Below are positions 23,501 through 34,074 of a DNA stretch of 64,000 nt, piece by piece. The DNA comes from Laburnicola sp. R22_1 (lineage: Eukaryota; Ascomycota; Dothideomycetes; Pleosporales; Didymosphaeriaceae), in NCBI GenBank assembly GCA_014281115.1, contig JACONQ010000005.1:3844001-3908000 (forward strand), given 5' to 3'. Position 1 is the stretch's first letter, and each line of letters begins with the position of its first letter. The notes under the pieces were generated by a model, which had not been told where the DNA came from, made no database searches, and saw only the letters and a program-made list of their open reading frames with translations. Both the position numbers and the translations under genes were made by a program.

Positions 23501-25040
23501 AAGCCTTTTAGTTAGCTTATTTACTTTATATTAAGAGATAGTTAAGTCTAGGGTTACTTACACGCCTAGAGCTCCTTATAGTTTTACTTATTAGAAGTTT
23601 AGATTAAGTCTAGTAGGTTAGAAAACACTCTATAGTATTAGTAGTACTTGTGGCTTAATAGTCTAAGATAGTATTAGCGCTTAAATTTAATATATTAAAT
23701 CTAGTATATATTCTTCTAACTAGATTTAAGCTCTACTTAAAAGCTATCTCTCTATTATATTAAAGTTAAGCTCTATAAGTCTCTCTATTAACTAGTTATT
23801 CTTTATTAGAATATTGCCTACTAGCTACTTACTTAGGCCTTAAATAAGAGGCATACCCTTCTAGCTTTTTATAACTATGCCTACCTTTAGACATTTTCTA
23901 AACCTAATTACAAACTAGTCTAGGAAATTATAAATATTAAGGTTTAGTATTACTTAACACTACGCTAGCTATACCTTTAATATTTCCTCTATTTTCTTAG
24001 TTTAGGCCTAATTCTAACTTTACTAATGCCTACGCATAGCTACCTATAGCTTCTACTGTACCCCTTCTTCTTCTACCTTAGAGTATTCTAGTATTAAGAA
24101 GTTAAGTATATTCTAGATCTCTTAGCTGTAATATTCCTTAACTCTAATAACCTTATTTTTTTAGAGTACTAGTAGTGGTTTGCGCGTTTTTTATAGTTTT
24201 AAAGAAACTAAATTATATTATCTTCTATAAAGTATAGCTTCTTGCCTAAGAATAGGTTAGGTTTTATATAAGACTCTATACTAGATTCTACTAGGTAGCT
24301 TTATTAGTAAGGAATTATAGAGCTATTACTATTTACACTATAAGGATATTAGCGTCTTTAGCTAGCTAAGATAGTATTAGTGCTTATTCTTTAAATTCTT
24401 GCAAGAAGCTTTCTATAAAGGGCAGAGACCCTTTAGTAGGTATATAGATACCCTTATTAGTTAAGCTTATTATCTCTACAAAACTAATAGCCTAAGAAAA
24501 TTTTAGGCTTAGGTTCTTACACTTTCTAAGTACTAGAATATTAAGGAACTTATATATCTTACTATAATCTAGGTCCTCTAACTAGGATTGCTAATAGTTA
24601 TTTAGTCTTCTAGTAGTAAATATTATTATTGCTAGTTGTCTAGTTAGTTTCTTAGATAGTTAGAGTTAGTATTCTAGTTTTTCTTTTTTGCTTCTATTTT
24701 TGCCTCTACGTACCTATACTTATTATTATTATCTCTTAGCTTTTTCTAACTTTGCCTTAGTTTTAGATTCTAAGAGTAATGCGGTGTCTAGCTTTAGTCC
24801 TTTTTTTAGTCTAGGTCTAGGTACTCTAGTCTATTCTTAGTTTTTATCTATTTATAATTACTTAGTTATCTAGTTTTAGTAGGGTAATTTTAGCTCTAAG
24901 CGTCTTTTGGCGCCTAGTTCTAACTGCTTCTTAATCTAGACTTCTATTTTTATTCTATTTCTATACTTTTTATACCTAGGCCTATACTCTGCGCATAATA
25001 TTATATATATGCTAAAGTTATTATTTTTTATTATTTGTTT

Positions 25041-25515
25041 CTAGAGGCTTAATATTCTAACTCTAAGAGTCGCTTAGTGCCTAGTTTTGATTATTTTCTA
25101 GTCTGGGTCTTAGTCTAGTCTAGTCTTAGAGCCTATGCTCTATATATAATTTGTGTATATACTAGAATTATTAGTCTTTATTATTTATTTCTAGAGGCTT
25201 AATATTCTAACTTTAAGAGTTGTTTAGTGCCTAGTTCTAGTTATTTTCTAGTCTAGATCTTAGTCTAGTCTAGTGCTAGTCTAGTCTAGTCTAGTCCTAG
25301 AGCTTACACTCTATGCCTAATTTATATATATACTAGGGTTATTAGTATTTATTATTTATTCCTAGAGGCTTAATATTCTAACTCTAAGAGTTGTCTAGTG
25401 TCTAGTTCTAGTTTTCTAGTCTAGGTCTTAGTCTAGTCTAGTCTAGTTCTAGAGCCTACACTCTATATCTAAATTGTGTATATACTAGGATTATTAGTAT
25501 TTATTATTTATTTCT
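25041..25515. repeat. Tandem repeat, ~150-170 bp unit, three-plus copies
   Basis: CTAGAGGCTTAATATTCTAA recurs at 25,041, 25,191 and 25,362, with a partial copy near 25,513. Each copy is followed by runs of TCTAG. It lies next to the 5' LTR, in what would be the leader or gag region of the gypsy element. Confidence 0.85.
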
Positions 25516-25802
25516 AGTAGTGTGGTTTAATAAGGGCTAGTGTAATAGTTAATTAAAGCTTAGATTATATTTCTATTTTAAGGTTAGCGCTGTGCTTAGT
25601 TGCGTCTAATTTTGCCCCTAAGTCTCTTTTAGGGTTTCTTTCTATCCCTAGTATGCGCTGTTCTACACACTACTACGCGCCGCTATTATTCTATCTTATT
25701 TTTTTCTTAGGTAATACTATTTATCTATATTAGAGTACTAATATAATAGCCTTCCTAAGGTTAAGGTTTTAGAGGTTTAAGTCGCGGGTTAATTGCTAAT
25801 TT

Positions 25803-25954
25803 TATAGGAGAATCTAGTCCTAATTAGAACTTAGTAAAAAGATAGATTAAGTTATATATACTAGAAGAAAGAAACTGCCTATTAAATTCTTAAGAGCCAA
25901 TTAGACACTAGCTTACTACGTGACCTATATAGTGGAGTTTATTCTACCATAACA
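25803..25954. repeat. Right LTR of the gypsy element (5' LTR)
   Basis: Aligns with 13,671-13,821. Begins TATAGGAGAA (TG now TA) and ends CTACCATAACA. Confidence 0.8.
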
Positions 25955-26220
25955 TATATAGTATTAATTTAATTAATCTAGAAGTATAATATTAAAGGCT
26001 TTTATTTTAAATAATATAATTAAAAATATAGAGGCTTTTTACTTAGTAAATAAAACGATTACTTTTTATAGTATATTAAATTAATTCTATCTAGAAGTAA
26101 AATTAAATAATAAAGGCTTTTATCTTAAATAATATAAAAAAAAGTAGAGCCTCTTACGTAGTAAATAAAAACAAGTGTAAAAGGTAGTTACTTTGTTATT
26201 ACAAAGAAAGAAATCGCGTG
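25955..26220. repeat. Right arm of the AT-rich inverted-repeat structure
   Basis: Two tandem units, each with GGCTTTTAT-TTAAATAATAT and AG-GCCTCTTAC-like blocks. They are inverted relative to the two units at 13.35-13.67 kb. Confidence 0.65.
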
Positions 26221-26403
26221 TAATGCCTAGCCTAACCCCTATCGTAGTGGCGCGTGGCTTGTGCGGGCGAAACTAAAACTATTAAGATTGCGAGTCTAGG
26301 CTTTACTTCTTCACTGTGGCCTTCGTTAATATGGCTGGCGACATTCGTGCCCGTCCATGAACCATCCCCGTCGATGCCGGCATCGAACCGGCTCACTTGC
26401 GCA

Positions 26404-27958
26404 ATGGCCCATCTCTGGCAAAGGATAAAGGGGACGCGGCGCTATGAGCTGCTTCCGCTGAGCTATAAAGAGCCCGTCTCCTCGTCCAAGTACCGGAAGC
26501 TCAGCACGACCGTCCTACGGCGCCCGTGTGTCTACCTCGTCGTGCTCGCAGCCGTGGTCAGTCTCTATGTCTTCTTCAGGTAGCCTGATCCGCCTTGGCA
26601 CGGTCCTCTTGTGGACTTGGTTCACCCTCTGCAGGTCGTCCCCTACGCCGGCGCACGACAAGTCCTGCGACACCATCGACGACGGCTACCGCTGCGAACC
26701 CGAGACCAGCCACTTCTGGGGCCAGTACTCGCTCTGGTTCTCGGTGCCGTCTGACATCGACGTCGCCCCTCCCGAAGGCTGCGCCGTGAGCTTCGCCTCG
26801 GTCCTCTCGCGCCATGGCGGCCGCGACCCCACCACGAAAAAGACCATCGCCTACGACGCGACCATCGGCCTGATCCAGAACACGAGTACCGCGTACCCGG
26901 GCGAGTTCGCCTTCTTGAAGGACTACAAGTACACGCTCGGCGCCAACCAGTTGACGGATGCCGGCCGCCAGCAGATGGTCAACTCGGGCGTGCATTTCTA
27001 CCGGCGATACGAGCAGTTTCTCCGGGGGAAGACGCCGTTTGTGCGCTCCACGGACCAAGATCGCGTATTCGAGTCTGCGAACAAATGGCTGGAGGGATAC
27101 GCCCAGGCAGCGAACAAGTCCCCCGCAGCCCCCATCGACGTCAGCATCCCCGAGGCAGACGGCTTCAACAACACGCTGTCGCACAGCGCATGTCCCAACT
27201 TCGAAGACGGCCCCTTGTCCAAATCCCTCGGCTCCGTAGCGCAAGAAGCCTGGATCGCAAAATTCATCCCCCCCATCCAGACGCGCGTTAACACCAACCT
27301 CGGCACCAACCTCACCACCACGGACATCATCTACCTCATGGACCTCTGCCCCTTCACCACGCTCGACTCGCCCACCGCCCAAATCTCAGACTTCTGCCGC
27401 CTCTTCACAGAAAACGAGTGGCACCAGTACGACTACTACCAGACGCTAGGGAAATGGTACGGCTACGGGGACGGGCACCCCCTCGGCGCCACCCAAGGCA
27501 TCGGCTACGTAAGCGAGCTTCTCGCCCGCTTGACCGAGTCCCCCGTCCAACCTGTCGGAAGCGTGAACACGACTCTCGCCAATGATCCTGCTACTTTCCC
27601 GCTAAATCGCACCGTCTACGCCGACTTCAGCCACGACAACGACATGGCGGGCGTGCTGGCCGCGCTGCGTTTGTACAATGCTACGGCCCCGCTGTCTACT
27701 ACTACGTTGCAGGACACGCGGGAAACGCATGGGTACGCGGCTGCGTGGTCGCTGACGTTTGCGGCGCGCATTTATGTCGAGAAACTCCAGTGTGCGGGAG
27801 ACGAGGAGGAGTATGTCCGCGTCGTGGTGAATGACCGCGTTGTGCCCATGGAGTTTTGTGGGGCGGACAAGTGGGGGAGGTGTCGGTTGGGGGCGTTTGT
27901 GGAGGGCATGGGGTTTGTGAGGGATGGGGGGCGGTGGGGGGAGTGTTATGTTGGGTAA
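26404..27958 (+). CDS. Histidine acid phosphatase, phytase (PhyA-like)
   Basis: Predicted to hydrolyse phosphate monoesters such as phytate through a phosphohistidine. Exons are 26404..26579 and 26635..27958; the 55 bp intron has a GTAGCC donor and a CTCTGCAG acceptor. The product is 499 aa. An N-terminal hydrophobic segment (YLVVLAAVVSLYVFF, about residues 43-57) follows a basic cytoplasmic-type region, so it is a signal anchor or long signal sequence. The mature part opens with C-D-T-I-D-D-G-Y-R-C and S-H-F-W-G-Q-Y. The active site is R118-H119-G-G-R122-D-P124 (usual consensus RHGxRxP), and the proton donor is H392-D393 in FSHDND. Paired cysteines and N-glycosylation sequons fit a secreted enzyme. 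ATG 26254 is a less likely start because it lies almost at the transposon border. Confidence 0.9.
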
Positions 27959-28074
27959 GCTTGCTTGCTTACGCAACTGGATGAATGGCGATGGATGATG
28001 TGGTTTTACAAAGCCATGCACGATGATGGTATAGATCTCGCCGATATAGATGTTTCTGTTAATTTATCTATCAT

Positions 28075-28200
28075 AATCTAGGTCGATATCTGTCTATCTA
28101 GGTCGATATCTGTCTATCTAGGTCGATATCTGTCTATCTAGGTCGATATCTGTCTATCTAGGTCGATATCTGTCTATCTAGGTCGATATCTGTCTATCTG
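28075..28200. repeat. 20 bp minisatellite, six copies
   Basis: The unit ATCTAGGTCGATATCTGTCT is repeated six times with perfect period 20 and a partial copy before and after. It is downstream of the phytase gene. Confidence 0.97.
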
Positions 28201-29030
28201 TTTACTCGCACCGAGTCTCCGTCTCTGTCTCTGTCTCTGGATATGTATTTTTTTCTCTTCATACATGTAGTTTAGATGAGATGGGTTGGTTCTTTCTCTA
28301 CTAGCCAAGAAGCAATATTCCTATTACTCATGTCTTTATCGCGCAGAATAGACTCTAGGAGAAACTGTATCTAATTAATAACAAGTTTCGTTACGAGAAG
28401 AGAACTATCAACGCAAATTGCGTACCGGGCTCGTAATGCGTCTTCCAGCATTCCGATGAACCATTCAAGTTACGGCTTCTACAATCGACTCGACGCCGTG
28501 CAGCTTGGCGTTGTAATGCAGCGTCTTGTCAGAGCGATGGTGATGGATTAAAGGCAAGAAGCTTGGGTTCCGAGTTGAGAAGGAGTAGGTTCGGTTCGGC
28601 TGCTATCTAACGACTGGGCCGTACTGTTTGTGGGCCTCAAGTAGGTATCAACTCATGTTCTCTTCTGGTGAGTGGCGCTCGCCGAGTGGAGCCGTGTGAA
28701 AGATGCCACAAAAGGCGCGGGAAACTGTTAAAGTGGATTGGGGGCGGAACGAAGAATGATGAGAAGAAGTAGTGAAGGTAATGCGAATATGAATAGAACT
28801 GAAGTCTGTTCTCCTGATACGTACGGATATGTTTTGAGTATTGGCTGGTTAGGAGGTTTAGGTTGTTGATGTTAGGGCTGGAAGGTTTAATTTGCTGATA
28901 TGTTTAGCAAACCCATACTAATATAACTATACCTAAAATAGCATATAACCAGGATAGCGTGATAGTATCTTCAGTGCATATGCTATGCCGCATTCTTTCA
29001 ATCCTGTATAATAAACACACTACTTCCTAG
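28201..29030. other. Intergenic, no supported gene
   Basis: Host-like composition up to the copia LTR. I see no coding frame, RNA gene or repeat in it beyond a short (GTCTCT)n run at about 28,216-28,237. Confidence 0.6.
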
Positions 29031-29294
29031 TGAAGAAAGTGGAATGTAATGTTGTTGGATTGAGCTGATCGGAGGATCTGCTATATAGCGCCATTACATA
29101 ATAGCGTGTAAACAATGAGATGGCAGCACCTGCCAGGTGCCCCAAGGGCTCCTGCCAACAGTCCTCCCAACTGGAGGTGCTGAAAATAGGTGTGAATGTT
29201 CCATAGTACAAGAATACCATGAGTATAGTTTACCAGTATCAATAACGATTAGTGTCCTCCTAAACCAGCTACCAGCAGCGATCAGCATCTACCA
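29031..29294. repeat. 3' LTR of the copia element
   Basis: Starts TGAAGAAAGTGG and ends near ACCA. The first 50 bp recur at 37,866. The exact inner boundary is uncertain by a few bases. Confidence 0.75.
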
Positions 29295-29339
29295 GAGAAT
29301 GCCATGTCCGGGGTAGGATGCGTGCCAGACTGGATACAT

Positions 29340-32300
29340 CCCATCAATGTAGAAAGTGTAGGCAACAGCAATACTTTCGTACACAGATTAGCCAGGTTTT
29401 CCTTCAATAGAACATATTTAATTTCGAATTCGCAGCCTAGGTAGCGTTCCTAAATAAAGTGGTAGTGAATAGCAATATGCTTAGTGCGTGTTAAGATTTT
29501 ATAATTGCGAATAAGTAACAATGCAGCTTTATTGTTAACTAAAAGGCGATAGCGAGCCTTCTGCGGGATTATCTCTTTAAGGGCCTATTGTGTCTAGAGC
29601 AGATGTGCGGCGGCGGCAGATGCGGCTATATATTCTGCCTTAGCTATGCTGCGAGTGACTAAAGCTTGTCGCTTACATAACTATGCAAGGGTGGAACTAT
29701 CTAATTTAAGTATAAAGCCTAAGAAGGATTTGGCGTTGTCTAGGTTAGATCTAAATAAGGCGTCTGAGTATATTACTACATTAATGTCCCCGCTATTAAG
29801 CGTGGGGATAATGTCTAAGAAGCCTTCTAAATCTTGGATGTAGCGCAGCACTTAAAAAGCAATCTTAATATGTTGCTTAGACGGATTCGCATTGTATGAG
29901 CCTAGCATGCTGACTGGATAGGACAGGTCAGGTTGAGAGACAATGGCCAGGAAGTTGAGGGATCCGATTACTGACTGATAGAGCTTTTGTCGCTCGATGT
30001 CAATAGGGATGTCTGACGATGTCTGGGGCGGAAATGCGTTGGGGTCTAGTGGAGTTTTGCGGAGGTTGCAGTCCTCTATGCCGTATCGCCGGAGCACTGC
30101 GCGTGCGTACGTGGTCTGATGCAGACGAACGCCGATAGGATTGAGATATTCAATTTCTAATCCTAATAGCATTGTAGGTTGACCCAAATCCTTGAATGAA
30201 AAGCGTTCAGCAGCAGCGAATAGAAAGGAGTTGATGGATGTATTAGCTCCCGCTATTAGGACGTCGTCAACGTAGATGCCAAGTATGAGTCCTTCACTAA
30301 TGAACACGCAAGGATCGAACGCTGCCTGGTGAAATCTGTATTGTTTGAGGAAGTTGGACAGCACCTTATACCATTCTTGACCAGATTGCTTAAGGCCATA
30401 GAGGGATTTCAGCAACCGCAGCACCGATGTGCCATTTGGTTTGCCAACTCCAGGAGGGTAGCGCGCGTAGATAAGATGTTGTAGTAGTCCATTGAGGTAT
30501 GCAGCGTCGAAATCAATTAATCGCAACTGCCAGCGGCGACACAATGCCACCCAGAAGATTAGGCGGAGCAATTCATAGCGAGCTATAGGTGAGTAAGTAT
30601 CAAGGTAGTCAATTCTGGGGCGCTGTGAGAATCCTTGTGCGACAATTCTTGCTTTGCGCCTGATGACTTTGCCTTTCTTGTTTTGCTTAGTGTTGAAAAC
30701 CCATCTTGTGCCCACTAGTTTCGCGTCAGCCGGTATTTTACTCCTGTTAACCACCTCCTAAGTGTGGTTGTCAATGTGTGCCTGCAGTTCTTGATCGACT
30801 GCATTTTGCCATAGCGGTCCGCAAGCAACTGCGTCCGAGTATGTAGATGGCGTGTCCTTATCAATAAACGCGGTGGCGCCGTATTCTATAAGATAAACGC
30901 TATTATCCACAGCGACATTTGCCTAAGCATCGCACTAAGTGAGTGCGATGTTAGTCTCTTCGCCATATCTTGCAGGCGCTCTTGTTGGTCTGCTGGTGCG
31001 AGTGGTGTAGTTTGCAGGGTTTGTAGGTGACGTTTCTAAAATTCCGCGTGTAGAACGCGGTGGTCCAGACCTGTTAGTGCGTGTAGGGAGCGCGCGTAAG
31101 ACGCGCGGTGTGGACGCGTGAGGTACGCGTCGCGTGTTTGGAGAACGCGTAGGTAACACTGTTCCTAGTTGTGGGAATTGCGTTCGCTGTCCTCGCGATG
31201 CAGATGTAGGGGCTGTGAAGCGCAGAGGCCCTGCATTGATTGCATTTGTCCTAGGTGACATCGTAGTGGGTATTTCATTTAAATTAGGGGCCTCTGTCTC
31301 TCTAGAGTTAAGTTTGGACGTTACTGTAGGGAGAGTACGTTTGGAAGGAATACTAGTTAATGCCGGAACAATGCCATCCTTGTCAGACACCTGTGAAAAG
31401 TATGGAGGTGCCTTGAAGGAAGTATAGGCCTCAAACTTAACGTCGCAAGACTCGACAATCACGTTGCGCGCAGGTATGTAGATGCGCGATGTTTTGGTGT
31501 TATTTCTATAACCTACAAATATTCTAACCTTAGCGCGGTGTAGAAGCTTGCTGGACGTGGCTTGAGCCTTAATAGGGATGTGCACATAGGCCTTAATGCC
31601 AAATAGTTTAAGATGCTTTATGGATAGTTTCTTTTTCCTAAGCAGCTTGTAGGGTGTGCGCTTTAGCCAGTTAGCTAAATGAGGGGCGATAGATGCTAGA
31701 AAGCAGGCTGTCGCTATAGCCTTAGCCCATAGGAACAGCAAGGTATTATTATTAAGTATGGAACGCGCTGTCTGCATAAGGATGCGATTAAACCGTTCCA
31801 GGACACTATTTAATGCGTGGGCGTAGGGCGGAGCGGTATTGTGGATGCAGCCTTCCTCTGCTATAAATTGCGCAAGATTTTTGTTAATGTATTCACCGCC
31901 GTTGTCGCTCTTAAAGCGAAGCAATATGCGGGTAAGGTTAATGTGTTTAAGCTTCTAGGGTCCAAATTGCTTTTTGATGTAGTTTACAAAATCCTTAATG
32001 GCTTAAGGCACGTTAGACTTTTTCTTAAGGAAGCGCACCTATAGAAATTGGGTGCAGTCATTAATAAATGATATGTAATACTAATTACTACCAAGGCTCT
32101 TGCGTGCAAATTTCCCAGAGAGGTCTAAGTGTATGACCTTGAGGGGTTTGGTCTTCCGGAGGTTGTCTAGTCCTGCGATGGGTTTAGAATGCGTAGATTT
32201 AGATAATTTGTAGGTGCTGTAGTTAAATCCTATAGGCATGTCTAGGACAAGGTACCCGTCGCGATAGATTCGCTTGGGGTTAGAAATTAAACCATGTCCA

Positions 32301-33949
32301 AATGCGCAGTGGAACTCCTTAAAAGAACTGAAGAATGCGCTTTCTGATAGTGTGCCATCCTCCCCCAGCCTATCCTCTTGCTCCTGGGAGCTTAGAGGGC
32401 CTGTATGTATAGATTCGATCGAGGATGGATCGTACGCGGTGTCTTCGATAACAGGGTCGATGTCGCGCGATGTCGCGTACGCCGCCGGTGCGGCAGATCG
32501 TGAGGCAATGTCAGAGACATTTTCAGTCTGGATTCTGATTACCCCATTCGCATGTCTCGCCCACAGCACGGTGCGGTTGTGGTGAGACAAGAACAGATCG
32601 TTCTTAATAGCGTACATTTGGAATCTGTTTCGCACGTAGGCCCACGAAAATAGGCGTGTGCAGTACAGTTCACTACTGTAGAGAGCGTTGGTTAGCTTTG
32701 CGATGCGTGTCGACCCGTCAGGCAGACAACAGCGAAGGTGGATGTCTCTAATTCTGTGAATAGGTAGCTGAATGCCGCCTGCAATCGTGATAGTACTCTT
32801 TCCTAGTTTGAGGTCGGTGAAGTCATTAATACAGCCTGACATATGCCGTAAGGCACTAGTGTCAAATAGCCAAATAGCAGAATTAGAGGTAGAGGGTTGC
32901 TAAATTAAAACTACATGAGCACTTATATTATTAGAATGGGGTTGTTTGCTGTTCGCATTAAGGAGCGTTAATAGTAACAAGGTTAGATTAATGTGCGTGG
33001 TAGGAAAAGCCACGATGTTAGTGCTGCTGTTGTTATCCTTAGATTCAGATTCCACAGCAGTAGCGTTGTTAGCCTTCTACTTCTTCGCCTTCTTTAGTGC
33101 AGCTTTCTTTAGCTGCTGTGCTAACTTCTTCTGCTAAGCCTACTTGTATTTCTAAAGCTTGTTGCAGTTAGTGTAAACATAACTAACAAAAGTTAGATTG
33201 TGCTTGCGGCACTAGGTGCATTCCGCCTGCGACCCTCCGCGTTAAGCAGAGCGTGCAGCAGTCTAGCGGGCAGAGTATGCTAGCGACGAGGCATTGCTGT
33301 CTAGCGAGAACTTCTCTAAGATATCCAGGATTTTGGGTTCAATGTTTTAGAATCTAGTGAGGTTTCTAGTTAACAAATTATTAATCACATTGTCTATTGT
33401 GTCCAGCAAGGTAGTAAGGAAGAAGGAGCCCTTAACCTTATCCAACTCGAATATTGTCCTTATAGCGACAGTAATAGACTGTGTAGAGGAGGCTGCGCGT
33501 TTCGCAATTCAGGTCCACTATTAGTGGAATTCATCCAGATAAATACAAAGGTTATCCCCATCCTTGTAGCGCAGATTTGTGGGGCTGCGGAATAGCAGGA
33601 TAGAGGAATTACTAGTGTCGCAATCGAATTGATTTAAGAGGTATTCCTAGGTAGTGGGAGATGTTTCGCAGTTGGCAACGGCTATAGTGAGGTTATTATG
33701 AACTAAGGAGAGAATTATTACTATTGCCTTATTGTCATTGGCGTCCTAGGCATCAATGGCAGCGGTGTTTTCCTTAGTTGCTAGAGAAACTACTGCAGGG
33801 CGAGTCTTCTTTTTTAAAATAACGGGCCAGAGGCCTGCGTACCTGAACGCAATTTGCCATGCGGAGCGGTATTTGGGAAAGTTGTCACCCCAGGCAGACA
33901 GCTTAGGTAGAGATGAAGGATCGAGCTTGAATTGGAACGTCGAGGCCAT
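29340..33949 (-). pseudogene. Copia Gag-Pol polyprotein, broken
   Basis: Order on the minus strand: Gag N-terminus from ATG 33,949 (FQFKLDPSSLPKLSAWGDNF); a protease/GAG-pre-integrase stretch (32,842-32,081, with FHCAFGHGLISNP); integrase (31,924-30,935, with KSDNGGEY and ERFNRILMQTARSIL); reverse transcriptase (30,754-29,852, with LIDFDAAYLNG, SLYGLKQSGQEWY and an intact YVDDVLIAG); and RNase H down to about 29,340 (AEYIAASAAAAHLL). About ten in-frame stops, mostly TAG, interrupt it, so no full polyprotein can be made. The intact reverse-transcriptase box suggests a younger or less mutated copy than the copia element at 42.6-48.2 kb. Confidence 0.88.
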
Positions 33950-34074
33950 AATGTGACGATCTCACTGACGCTGAGTGTGTAGGTTGACAATGCTGCCAGT
34001 GAGGTGATGCTAGGTAGCAGCTATCGGCAGTGGCGAATTCTGCGAAGCAGTGGGACAACTAGTAGGGCTGCAGC

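Larger units (their letters stand above)
13671..25954 (-). mobile_element. Ty3/gypsy LTR retrotransposon, 12.3 kb, heavily RIPped
   Basis: Bounded by two direct LTRs of about 152 bp (13,671 and 25,803) and a probable 5 bp target duplication, CATAT versus TATAT, one C-to-T apart. Coding strand is minus: reverse transcriptase around 20.15-20.57 kb and integrase around 18.5-18.97 kb are recognisable when TAG/TAA stops are read as former CAG/CAA. CpA is almost absent across the element and every reading frame is stopped. The length beyond a normal 6-8 kb gypsy element suggests long untranslated regions or further unrecognised insertions. Confidence 0.85.

Noticed and set aside
26345..26480. tRNA-like A-box (TAGCTCAGCGG) and B-box/T-arm (GGTTCGATGCC) on the minus strand
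   Set aside because: The T-stem pairs well, but no matching acceptor stem or proper anticodon arm is found at the right distances. The region is the first exon of the phytase gene on the other strand.
28075..28200. CRISPR-like array
   Set aside because: Contiguous identical 20 bp units without spacers, in a fungal genome; a plain minisatellite.
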